DNA of 64,000 nucleotides, from assembly GCA_002898275.1 (NCBI GenBank), contig BEIQ01000001.1:427899-491898 (forward strand), given 5' to 3'. The stretch comes from a bacterium HR40. Its GTDB lineage: Bacteria; Pseudomonadota; Alphaproteobacteria; Geminicoccales; Geminicoccaceae. A program made the translations under genes and the position numbers. Below are positions 37,141 to 45,182 of this stretch, one piece after another. Under the pieces are notes generated by a model. The model saw only the letters and a program-made list of their open reading frames with translations. It made no database searches and was not told where the DNA came from. Every line of letters starts with the position of its first letter. The stretch's first letter is position 1.

Positions 37141-37433
37141 CAGCGGATCTCCTGGGCGCGCACGAGCTCCTCGAGCACGAGGTCGGCAAGGCCGATGCCG
37201 CCGCGGCGGGCGACGAGCCCGGCATAGGCGTCGGCGAGCAGGGAACGGAAGGGATCGTCGGCACTGCCGCCGAGCGGCCCCTCGGCCGACAGACCAGCGG
37301 TCATGCCGCGCAGCATCTCGGCGAGGAACATGGCTTCGAAGTCGCGCGCTGCCTCGACCGTGGATCGGTCGGTCGGCAGCCCGTGCGACCTTGCCGGGAG
37401 GGGCGAAAGCGGACGGATCACGGCGTTGTCCAT
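37140..37433 (-). CDS. flgJ: rod-binding protein FlgJ, short form
   Basis: 97-aa protein equivalent to the N-terminal rod-binding domain of FlgJ: AARDFEAMFLAEMLRGMTAGLSAEGPLGGSADDPFRSLLADAY is the conserved core. The muramidase domain of enterobacterial FlgJ is absent, as is usual in alphaproteobacteria, so a separate peptidoglycan hydrolase must act for rod passage. Located immediately after flgI. Confidence 0.85.
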   Translation of the reverse strand: MDNAVIRPLSPLPARSHGLPTDRSTVEAARDFEAMFLAEMLRGMTAGLSAEGPLGGSADDPFRSLLADAYAGLVARRGGIGLADLVLEELVRAQEIR

Positions 37434-37434
37434 C

Positions 37435-38538
37435 TCACATCACCTCGATGTCGGCCTGCAGTGCACCGGCTGCTCGGATCGCGCGGATGATGGCGATCAT
37501 GTCCCGCGGTCCGACGCCGAGAGCATTGAGCCCGTCGACCAGCTGATCGAGGGTGGGAGCGGGTTCGAGAATCGCGACCTTGCGGTCGGCTTGTTCATCC
37601 ACCTGCACGTCGGTACGGGGTACCACCGCGGTCACGCCGCGCGAGAAGGGACCCGGCTGCGAGACGGCAGGCTGCTCGGTGACCCGGATGGTCAGATTGC
37701 CCTGGGCGATCGCGACCCGGCTGATGCGCACCTTGTCGCCCAGCACGATGGTGCCGGTGGATTCGTCGATCACCACCCGGGCGGGCTGGTCGGGCTCGAC
37801 TTCGAGCTGCTCGAGCTCGGCCAACAGCGGCGCGAGCCGCTGCCGCGCGGCGGGCGGCAGCCGCAGCACGACGGTCGTCGGGTCCATCGCCGTGGCGGTC
37901 GCGGTCCCGAGATGGCGATCGATGGCTTCTGCCACCCGGCGGGCGGTGGTGAAGTCGGGATTGCGCAGGGCGAGCCGGACCTCCGCCATCGAGGCGAGCT
38001 CGAAGCCCACCTCGCGCTCGACGATGGCACCTCCGGGCACGGTCGCCACGGTCGGCACTCCCTTGGTCACGGTTTCCGCCTTCCCGCCAGCGGTGAAGCC
38101 GCCGACCGCGAGCGGGCCCTGGGCCACAGCGTAGACTTCACCGTCGGCGCCGAGCAGCGGTGTGACCAACAGCGTGCCGCCGAGCAGCGACTTGGCATCG
38201 CCGAGGGCGCTGACGGTGACGTCGATGCGGCTACCGCGCCGAGCGAAGGGGGGAAGGGTGGCGGTCACCATGACGGCTGCCACGTTCTTGGTGTTGACGC
38301 TGTTGCCGCGCGTGCCGACCCCGAGCCGCTCGAGCATGGCGATCAGGCTCTCCTGGGTGAACACCGCGTTGCGCAGCGAGTCGCCGGTCCCGTTGAGGCC
38401 GACCACCAGGCCGTAGCCCACGAGCATATTGTCTCGTACACCCTCGAAGTCGGCGATGTCCTTGATGCGCGAGCCGGCACCGGCCGGCACGGCCAGGCCG
38501 AGCAGGACGACCGGCAGGAAGAGGAGCGGGCAGCGCAT
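37435..38538 (-). CDS. flgI: flagellar P-ring protein FlgI
   Basis: 367-aa periplasmic P-ring subunit with a signal peptide (LLFLPVVLLGLAVPAGAGS). SRIKDIADFEGVRDNMLVGYGLVVGLNGTGD is the conserved start of the mature protein, and the C-terminus DLNALGVGPRDMIAIIRAI-like segment is conserved. I start at ATG 38538, 27 nt downstream of the predicted sigma-54 transcription start. The longer in-frame start at 38592 would lie upstream of that promoter's start site. Confidence 0.95.
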   Translation of the reverse strand: MRCPLLFLPVVLLGLAVPAGAGSRIKDIADFEGVRDNMLVGYGLVVGLNGTGDSLRNAVFTQESLIAMLERLGVGTRGNSVNTKNVAAVMVTATLPPFARRGSRIDVTVSALGDAKSLLGGTLLVTPLLGADGEVYAVAQGPLAVGGFTAGGKAETVTKGVPTVATVPGGAIVEREVGFELASMAEVRLALRNPDFTTARRVAEAIDRHLGTATATAMDPTTVVLRLPPAARQRLAPLLAELEQLEVEPDQPARVVIDESTGTIVLGDKVRISRVAIAQGNLTIRVTEQPAVSQPGPFSRGVTAVVPRTDVQVDEQADRKVAILEPAPTLDQLVDGLNALGVGPRDMIAIIRAIRAAGALQADIEVM

Positions 38539-38575
38539 CGACCTCGGACTCCCTCGATGGTGCCAGCTTGCCAAA

Positions 38576-38591
38576 AGCCATTTTCGTGCCA
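38576..38591 (-). promoter_or_regulatory. sigma-54 promoter for flgI operon
   Basis: The minus strand reads TGGCACGAAAATGGCT, matching the sigma-54 form TGGCACG-N4-TTGCW with one mismatch and keeping the essential GG-N10-GC spacing. The predicted start is near 38565, giving a leader of about 27 nt to the flgI ATG. Sigma-54 control of hook/ring genes is established in Caulobacter and relatives. Confidence 0.72.
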
Positions 38592-38652
38592 CGGGCCGCG
38601 ACGCCCGGGCCTCGGCCGCTAGGGTCCGGTCCCGACCGCGTGCGACGGCCGC

Positions 38653-38678
38653 AAGACGGCAGTTTCTGCCGCCGTCTT
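38653..38678. repeat. inverted repeat in the flgI-fliX intergenic region
   Basis: Perfect 8-bp arms AAGACGGC and GCCGTCTT separated by 10 nt, with an inner GGCAG/CTGCC pair. It lies 62-87 bp upstream of the -24 element of the flgI promoter and 64 bp before fliX. It may be an enhancer-type operator for a FlbD-like activator, or an mRNA hairpin ahead of fliX. Confidence 0.5.
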
Positions 38679-38741
38679 TACCGCTTTTTCACGACTGCCG
38701 TGCAGGATCTTCCCGCCTCCCGGCTGCGAGGGTCGTCGATC

Positions 38742-39161
38742 ATGAGGATCCAGGGATATGCCGGCCTGCCGCCGGCCACGCTCGCCACCGCCAAGCGCTC
38801 CACCGAGGCGGGCCCGGCGGGCTTCGGCGAGGCTTTGCGGGCGGCCGGCTCTCGGCGGGAGGCGGCTGCGGTCAGCGCTCCCTTGGCCAGCGCAGCGCTA
38901 CTGGCCCTGCAGGAGGTGGAGGATTCGCTGGAGCGGCGGCGCCGGGCGGTGCGGCGAGGCGAGCAGCTCCTCGACGGGCTCGCGGCGCTGCAGCGAGCCT
39001 TGCTCGCCGGGGAGATCGACCCCGAGGTCGTGGGTCGACTCGCCGGCGCACTCCGGGCACGGGTCGGCGATCCCGACGATCCCGGGCTCGCGGCCGTCAT
39101 CCGGGAGATCGAGGTGCGCGCGGCCGTCGAGATCGCCAAGTACGAAGGGCGAGCCTCCTGA
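38742..39161 (+). CDS. fliX: class II flagellar assembly regulator FliX
   Basis: 139-aa alphaproteobacterial protein. PLASAALLALQEVEDSLERRRRA, the RGEQLLDGLAALQRALLAG helix and C-terminal IREIEVRAAVEIAKYE match FliX. In Caulobacter FliX links basal-body assembly to the sigma-54 activator FlbD, and fliX is divergent from flgI just as here. I start at ATG 38742 (MRIQGYAGL); the longer frame to 38568 crosses the intergenic promoter. Confidence 0.85.
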   Translation: MRIQGYAGLPPATLATAKRSTEAGPAGFGEALRAAGSRREAAAVSAPLASAALLALQEVEDSLERRRRAVRRGEQLLDGLAALQRALLAGEIDPEVVGRLAGALRARVGDPDDPGLAAVIREIEVRAAVEIAKYEGRAS

Positions 39162-39218
39162 ACGCTCGCGGCTGCCGTGCGCCGCCCGCTTTCGCCTGCC
39201 CCAGCAGGAGGGCGGGAC

Positions 39219-39974
<756 letters not shown>

Positions 39975-40032
39975 TTATGGTGGCACGCGCCAACGGGGGC
40001 GTCGAGGGGAAGCCCGACGCCGGCTCCGAGGC

Positions 40033-40950
40033 TCAGGACGAGGATGGCGGCGGCAAGGCGGGTGCGGCACGAGCCGCCTCGAGGGCCTTCTTGCTCTCCA
40101 GTCGTTTCATCTCTTTTTGCAGCTTCTCGAAGGCCCGGACCTCGATCTGGCGGACCCGCTCGCGCGAGATCCCGTACTGATGGGAGAGGTCTTCGAGGGT
40201 GACCGGCGGATCGGTGAGCCGGCGAGCGGTGAGGATATGGCGCTCGCGCTCGTTCAGCACGTCGAGGGCTTCCTCGAGCAGGCGCCGACGGAAGGCGAGC
40301 TCGTCCTCTTCGGCGAGCACGTCCTCCTGGGTTTCGCTATCGTCGGCGAGCCAATCCTGCCACTCGGTGTCGCCGTCCTCGCGCAGCAAGGCGTTGAGCG
40401 AATGATCGGGTCCGCCGAGACGGCGGTTCATCTCGATCACCTCTTGCTCGGCGACCTCGAGGGTCTCGGCGATCTCGCGCACCGACTCCGGCCGCAGATC
40501 GCCTTCCTCGAGTTCCTGCAGCTGGCTCTTCAGTCGGCGGAGATTGAAGAACAGCTTCTTTTGCGCGGCGGTCGTGCCGATTTTCACGAGCGACCAGTTG
40601 TGCAGGATGTATTCCTGGATGGCCGCCCGGATCCACCACATGGCATAGGTGGCGAGACGGTATCCGCGGTCGGGATCGAAGCGCTTGACCGCCTGCATGA
40701 GCCCGATGTTCCCTTCGGAGATGATCTCGCTCATGGGCAAGCCGTAGCCCCGGTAGCCCATGGCGATCTTGGCCACCAACCGCAAATGGCTGGTGACCAG
40801 GCGGTGCGCGGCCTCGACGTCGCCGTGCTCTTTCCAGCGTTTGGCGAGGATGTACTCCTCCTCGGCGTCGAGCATCGGGAACTTGCGGATCTCCTCGAGA
40901 TAACGCGCAAGCCCGCTGCCCTCGGTCGGTACGGTCGGCAGACTGGCCAT
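40033..40950 (-). CDS. rpoH: RNA polymerase heat-shock sigma factor RpoH (sigma-32)
   Basis: 305-aa group 3-like sigma-70 family protein. Region 2 has GNIGLMQAVKRFDPDRGYRLATYAMWWIRAAIQEYI; the RpoH box QKKLFFNLRRLK immediately follows (about residue 130) and identifies it as sigma-32. Region 4 has VTLEDLSHQYGISRERVRQIE. It lies 85 nt after rluD, the usual alphaproteobacterial neighbour. Controls heat-shock genes, probably including the clp/lon block in this window. Confidence 0.95.
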   Translation of the reverse strand: MASLPTVPTEGSGLARYLEEIRKFPMLDAEEEYILAKRWKEHGDVEAAHRLVTSHLRLVAKIAMGYRGYGLPMSEIISEGNIGLMQAVKRFDPDRGYRLATYAMWWIRAAIQEYILHNWSLVKIGTTAAQKKLFFNLRRLKSQLQELEEGDLRPESVREIAETLEVAEQEVIEMNRRLGGPDHSLNALLREDGDTEWQDWLADDSETQEDVLAEEDELAFRRRLLEEALDVLNERERHILTARRLTDPPVTLEDLSHQYGISRERVRQIEVRAFEKLQKEMKRLESKKALEAARAAPALPPPSSS

Positions 40951-41035
40951 ATCGTACGCTCCCCCCGACGGCCACGCGCGCGCGCCGGCCGGCGCGATCC
41001 GCGGGCAGCCTCGTGCCAGCGTTAGCGTCTCCCGA

Positions 41036-42004
41036 TCACTCCTGTCCAGCCTCCCGCCGGAGGCGATGGACCACCTCGGCGAAGAGCGCCGGCGGCGGCA
41101 CTTCGAAGCGCATGCGCTCGCCGCTTACCGGATGGACGAAGCCCAGGACCCGGGCATGGAGCAGGATCCGATCGAGGCCGCGCTCGACGGCGGCGACCGC
41201 CGGATCGCGGGCTCGCCTGCTGCCATAGAGCCGATCGCCCAGAAGCGGATGGCCGAGCGCGGCGAGATGGACGCGGATCTGGTGGGTGCGCCCGGTCTCG
41301 AGCCGCACTTCGAGCCGCGAGGCGAGAGTGCCTGCTGCCTCGAGCACGCGATAGTGGCTGACGGCCCGCTTGCCGCCTGCCACCACTGCCATCCGCTTGC
41401 GATCCCGGGGGTCGCGGCCGATCGGTCGGTCGATGGTACCGGCGGGGGGATTCGGGACCCCGCGCACCACCCCCTCGTAGATCCGCTCGATGCTGTGGAC
41501 GGTGAACTGGGCGGCAAGCCCGAGATGGGCGCGGTCGTGTTTGGCGGCGACGAGGACGCCGCTGACGTCGCGGTCGAGGCGGTGGACGATGCCGGGGCGG
41601 GCGACGCCGCCGATGCCGGAGAGGCTGGCTCCGCAGTGGGCGAGGAGGGCGTTGACGAGGGTGCCGGCGGGGTGGCCGGGTGCCGGATGTACCACCGCTC
41701 CTGCGGGTTTGACCAGGACGAGGAGGTGTTCGTCCTCGTAGAGGATGTGAAGGGGTAGGGGTTGCGGACGGGGCTCCGCCGGCGTCGGATCGGGCACCAC
41801 GAGTTCGAACCGGTCGCCGGGTTTGACCCTGGCCGCCGGGTCGGCTATCGGCCGCTCGCAGGTCCGCAGGAAGCCCTCGCGCACCAGCGCCTGCAGGCGG
41901 GCGCGGGAGAACTGCGGCAGGCTGCGGGCGAGGAAGACGTCGAGGCGGCTGCCCGCCGATGCCTCGTCGACCTCGACGTGGATGGTCTGCACCTTTTCCA
42001 GCAT
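41036..42004 (-). CDS. rluD: ribosomal large subunit pseudouridine synthase RluD
   Basis: 322-aa RluA-family pseudouridine synthase. An S4 RNA-binding domain covers about residues 15-75 (SRLDVFLARSLPQFSRARLQALV); the catalytic Asp is in GIVHRLDRDVSGVLVAAK; the C-terminus has TGRTHQIRVHLAALGHPLLGD. It probably modifies helix 69 of 23S rRNA. I start at ATG 42004, which overlaps the divergent ATG at 42003; a much longer antisense-driven frame continues upstream but is not coding. It precedes rpoH. Confidence 0.92.
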   Translation of the reverse strand: MLEKVQTIHVEVDEASAGSRLDVFLARSLPQFSRARLQALVREGFLRTCERPIADPAARVKPGDRFELVVPDPTPAEPRPQPLPLHILYEDEHLLVLVKPAGAVVHPAPGHPAGTLVNALLAHCGASLSGIGGVARPGIVHRLDRDVSGVLVAAKHDRAHLGLAAQFTVHSIERIYEGVVRGVPNPPAGTIDRPIGRDPRDRKRMAVVAGGKRAVSHYRVLEAAGTLASRLEVRLETGRTHQIRVHLAALGHPLLGDRLYGSRRARDPAVAAVERGLDRILLHARVLGFVHPVSGERMRFEVPPPALFAEVVHRLRREAGQE

Positions 42005-42311
42005 GGGCGACGAGTTGGAAGGCTGGCTGCGCCTCGTCAAGATGTTCGTGGTGGTGGCGGGGATCGTGCTCGTGTTGGGCACGGCGCTCCTCGTGCTGCT
42101 CCTGGTGGAGCGGGCGCGGGCACCCCAGCCTGGGATCTCGCGGCCGGCACCCTTGCCCCTGCCAGAGGGCATGCGGCTCGTCGAAGCGTCCCTCGGCGAT
42201 GGGATCCTCCTCTTGCGTCTGACGGATCGCGAGGGTGTCCCGCATCTGCTCCTGGTGGAGCGGGAGCGTGGCCGCCCGCTCGCGTTCTTCCGGATCGAGG
42301 AGCGACCATGA
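42003..42311 (+). CDS. small membrane protein, DUF6476-like
   Basis: 102-aa protein with one hydrophobic helix near the N-terminus (MFVVVAGIVLVLGTALLVLLLV) and a C-terminal beta-type region (ILLLRLTDREGVPHLLLVE). This matches the small alphaproteobacterial family that sits beside rluD and rpoH; function unknown. Its ATG at 42003 shares bases with the rluD start on the other strand. Its TGA overlaps the methyltransferase ATG by 4 nt. Confidence 0.65.
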   Translation: MGDELEGWLRLVKMFVVVAGIVLVLGTALLVLLLVERARAPQPGISRPAPLPLPEGMRLVEASLGDGILLLRLTDREGVPHLLLVERERGRPLAFFRIEERP

Positions 42312-43639
42312 GGGCGTCCGCCCGACGGGTGGGCGACATCGTCGAGGTCACGGTGGAACGGCTCGGCCGCGACGGCGACGGGATAGCGCGCGTCGATGGC
42401 CGTCCCCTCTTCCTTCCCTCGACGCTGCCGGGAGAGCGGCTGCGCGCCCGCATCGTCGAAGACCACCGCGAATGGCGGCGCGGCGTGGCCCTCGAGCGCC
42501 TGCACAGCCCACCACACCCAACGCCGGTCTGTCCCCACTTCGGCACGTGCGGCGGCTGCCGCCTGCAGCACCTCCCGGAGACGGTCTACCGCGAGTTCCG
42601 GCTCGCGCAGGTGACCGAGGAGCTGACACGACGACGGCTGGTTTTCCCGCCGCCGCAGTTCGTCGCCGTGCCGCCGGCAAGCCGCAGACGGCTTCGCCTC
42701 GCCTGGCAGCGAGACAAAGGGCTGCGGTTGGGGTTCCGCCGCTTGCGCGGCCATGCGGTCGTCGACGTCGCCAGCTGTCCGGTGGCGCGTCCTGAGCTCG
42801 TGGGGCTGTTTGCGCCGCTGCGCCGTTTCCTCTCGGCACTCGCGCCAGCGGCAAAGGCCGGAGAAGCGCTCGCCACCCTCCTCGCTCAGGGCGTCGACCT
42901 GCTGCTCTGGCTGCCCGGACCCGTGGGGCCCGGCGAGCGGGAACGCCTTGCGCGCTTCGCCGCGGAGCAGGACCTCGCTCGGGTGGCGGTGGCGACCCCG
43001 GGCGGCACCCCCGAGCCGGTCGTGGTTCGCCGACCGCCGGAGCTCGCCTTCGGTCTTCTGCGGGTGCCGTTCCCGCCCGGGGCCTTCCTCCAGGCCACGG
43101 TCGAGGGCGAGGCGGTGCTCGCGGCGGCGGTGGCCAAAGCGGTGCCCGCCGGTGCGCGGCTCGTCGACCTGTTCGCCGGTCTCGGCGCACTCTCCCTTCC
43201 GATCGCCCACCGACTGGCGCGACTCCACCTCGTAGAAGGGGATGCGGCTGCCGTCGATGCGGTCAGGCGGGCGGTGCGCGCGAGGGGTGCGAACCGGATC
43301 GAGGTCGAGGCCCGCGACCTCCAGCGCCGTCCCCTCGTCGCGCGGGAGCTCGATCGCTTCGATGCCGCGATCCTCGACCCGCCGCGCGGTGGCGCCGCAG
43401 CCCAGGTCGCCGAAATCGCGGCAAGCGCCGTACCGATCCTCGTCTATGCCTCGTGCAATCCGGCCACCTTCGCGCGCGATCTCGCCACCCTCGTCGCATC
43501 CGGCTTTCGCCTCGAGGAGATCCAGGTCGTCGATCAATTTCTGTGGTCGGCGGAAGTCGAACTCGTCGCCCGCTTGGAGCGGCGCCATGCGCACGCGCCC
43601 AGCTGCCGGGTCCGCGGCGAGGCGGCTGGCTGCCCGTAA
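42308..43639 (+). CDS. 23S rRNA (uracil-C5) methyltransferase, RlmD/RumA-like
   Basis: 443-aa SAM-dependent m5U RNA methyltransferase. An N-terminal TRAM domain (about 8-60) is followed by the [4Fe-4S] motif CPHFGTCGGC near residue 77 with a later Cys (VASCPVA). The SAM motif is RLVDLFAGLGALSLPIA; the catalytic nucleophile is in YASCNPATFARDLATL. Methyltransferases of this group act on U1939 or U747 of 23S rRNA; which site is not decidable by eye. It overlaps the small upstream gene by 4 nt. Confidence 0.9.
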   Translation: MRASARRVGDIVEVTVERLGRDGDGIARVDGRPLFLPSTLPGERLRARIVEDHREWRRGVALERLHSPPHPTPVCPHFGTCGGCRLQHLPETVYREFRLAQVTEELTRRRLVFPPPQFVAVPPASRRRLRLAWQRDKGLRLGFRRLRGHAVVDVASCPVARPELVGLFAPLRRFLSALAPAAKAGEALATLLAQGVDLLLWLPGPVGPGERERLARFAAEQDLARVAVATPGGTPEPVVVRRPPELAFGLLRVPFPPGAFLQATVEGEAVLAAAVAKAVPAGARLVDLFAGLGALSLPIAHRLARLHLVEGDAAAVDAVRRAVRARGANRIEVEARDLQRRPLVARELDRFDAAILDPPRGGAAAQVAEIAASAVPILVYASCNPATFARDLATLVASGFRLEEIQVVDQFLWSAEVELVARLERRHAHAPSCRVRGEAAGCP

Positions 43640-43720
43640 AGCGCGCAAACTGCCCGCGCGACAGGCAGAGCGCTCGTGGCCACCGCCGCCTTCGACGCCG
43701 GCCATCGCGGTTCGGGAAGC

Positions 43721-43736
43721 TGGCACGGGAGTTGCA
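43721..43736 (+). promoter_or_regulatory. sigma-54 promoter for the pyrimidine degradation cluster
   Basis: TGGCACGGGAGTTGCA matches the sigma-54 consensus TGGCACG-N4-TTGCA at every defined base, with exact GG-N10-GC spacing. The predicted transcription start near 43747 gives a leader of about 84 nt to preT. It lies in the only non-coding gap (43640-43830) before the cluster. Sigma-54 use implies an NtrC-type or other enhancer-binding activator; I found no clear NtrC palindrome upstream. Confidence 0.75.
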
Positions 43737-43830
43737 CGAGCGACGGCGGGCAGGCCCGTGGAGCCATGCTTGACGGCGCAGGCAGCGACGGTAGCATCGG
43801 CGAGTACCGCGGGAGGCACGGAGACAACCG

Positions 43831-45171
43831 ATGAACGAGATCGAGGCCCGGCTATCTTCGTCCCCGGCCTCCCTCGCCGAACAGCTACCGCCCTTCTCGG
43901 ACAGCCAAGCCCTCCACGAGGCCGCACGCTGTCTCTATTGCTACGATGCCCCCTGTACCCACGCCTGCCCTACCCACATCGACGTGGCGACCTTCATCCG
44001 CCGTATCGCCACTGGCGATCCCCTGGGCGCCGCCAAGACCATCCTCGAGGCCAACATCCTCGGTCACAGCTGCGCTCGCGTCTGCCCCGTCGAGGAGCTG
44101 TGCGTAGGCGCCTGCGTGCTCCATGCCGAGGGCAAGCCGATCGCCATCGGTCGGCTCCAGCGCTTTGCTACCGATCACCTCTATGCCCGGGGCGTGTCCC
44201 TCTTTCGGCCGGGACCACCCAGTGGGCGGCGGGTCGCCGTGGTCGGGGCGGGCCCCGCTGGCTTGAGCTGTGCCGCCGAACTGGCGAAGCTCGGCCACGC
44301 GGTGACGGTGTTCGAGAAGCGGGAGCTCGCCGGCGGTCTTTCCACCTACGGCATCATCGGCCTGCGCGAGCCGGTGGCGGTCGCCCTTGCCGAGGTCGAG
44401 ATGATCCGCAGGCTCGGGGTGGCGATCGTGACCGGGCGCAGCCTCGGCGAGGACCTCGCGCTCGAGGAACTGCGCCGCGACTTCGAGGCCGTGTTCCTCG
44501 CGATTGGGCTTGGCGGCATGCCGAGGCTCGGCATTCCCGGCGAGGACTCCGTGGTCGACGGCCTGTCCTGGATCGAGCGCAGCAAGCTCGACCCCGCCAG
44601 CCTGCGGGTCGGCAAGGAGGTGGTGGTGATCGGTGCCGGCAATACGGCGATCGATGCGGCGACGGTGGCCGTGCGTCTCGGTGCCGAGCGGGTGACCATC
44701 GTCTACCGCCGCTCGCGCCGCGAGATGCCCGCCTACGATCACGAATACGGCTTTGCCCGGCTCGAGGGCATCGACTTCCGCTTCCTCACCCAACCGGTCC
44801 GTGTCCTCGTCGACAACGGCACGGTGCGCGGCCTCGCCTGCGTCCGCATGCGCCTCGGCCGAGCCGATGCCTCGGGCCGGGCACGACCGGAGCCGGTGCC
44901 GGGAAGCGAGTTCGTGCTGCCGTGCGATCAGGTCATCGCCGCTATCGGCCAGAACAAGGTCGGGTGGCTCGAGCGCTTGGGCATCGCGACCGAGAACGGA
45001 TTCGTTCGGGTCGACGAGGAATGGCGCACCAGCCTTCCCGGTGTCTGGGCCGGCGGCGACTGCATTCGGGCGCGCGGCGCGGCGTCGACGGTGATGGCGG
45101 TCGAGGACGGCAAGCGGGCAGCCCGCGCGATCCACCGTGCGCTTTGCGCCACCAGCGCCGCGGCCGAGTGA
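43831..45171 (+). CDS. preT: NAD-dependent dihydropyrimidine dehydrogenase subunit PreT
   Basis: 446-aa GltD-like flavoprotein that with PreA reduces uracil and thymine to dihydro forms (or runs in reverse). An N-terminal Fe-S domain has CLYCYDAPCTHACPTHIDV and CARVCPVEELCVGAC; the FAD loop is VGAGPAGLSCAAELAKLG at about residue 135; the NAD(P)H loop is VIGAGNTAIDAATVAVRLG near residue 265. ATG 43831 with GGAG 7 nt upstream. First gene of the cluster, 12 nt before preA. Confidence 0.92.
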   Translation: MNEIEARLSSSPASLAEQLPPFSDSQALHEAARCLYCYDAPCTHACPTHIDVATFIRRIATGDPLGAAKTILEANILGHSCARVCPVEELCVGACVLHAEGKPIAIGRLQRFATDHLYARGVSLFRPGPPSGRRVAVVGAGPAGLSCAAELAKLGHAVTVFEKRELAGGLSTYGIIGLREPVAVALAEVEMIRRLGVAIVTGRSLGEDLALEELRRDFEAVFLAIGLGGMPRLGIPGEDSVVDGLSWIERSKLDPASLRVGKEVVVIGAGNTAIDAATVAVRLGAERVTIVYRRSRREMPAYDHEYGFARLEGIDFRFLTQPVRVLVDNGTVRGLACVRMRLGRADASGRARPEPVPGSEFVLPCDQVIAAIGQNKVGWLERLGIATENGFVRVDEEWRTSLPGVWAGGDCIRARGAASTVMAVEDGKRAARAIHRALCATSAAAE

Positions 45172-45182
45172 GGAGAAGGACC

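Noticed and set aside
38542-38581. Second sigma-54-like motif near flgI (GGTGCCAGCTTGCC)
   Set aside because: The spacing between the GG and GC doublets is 9 nt rather than the required 10, on either strand.
41010-41030. GTGCCA element near rluD/rpoH as a sigma-54 site
   Set aside because: The partner GC doublet is not at the required distance; no promoter can be built.
42005-43927. Long upstream extension of rluD on the - strand
   Set aside because: The frame stays open for over 600 codons opposite the RNA methyltransferase, but the RluD S4 domain begins just after ATG 42004 and the upstream translation is low-complexity Arg/Gly/Pro.
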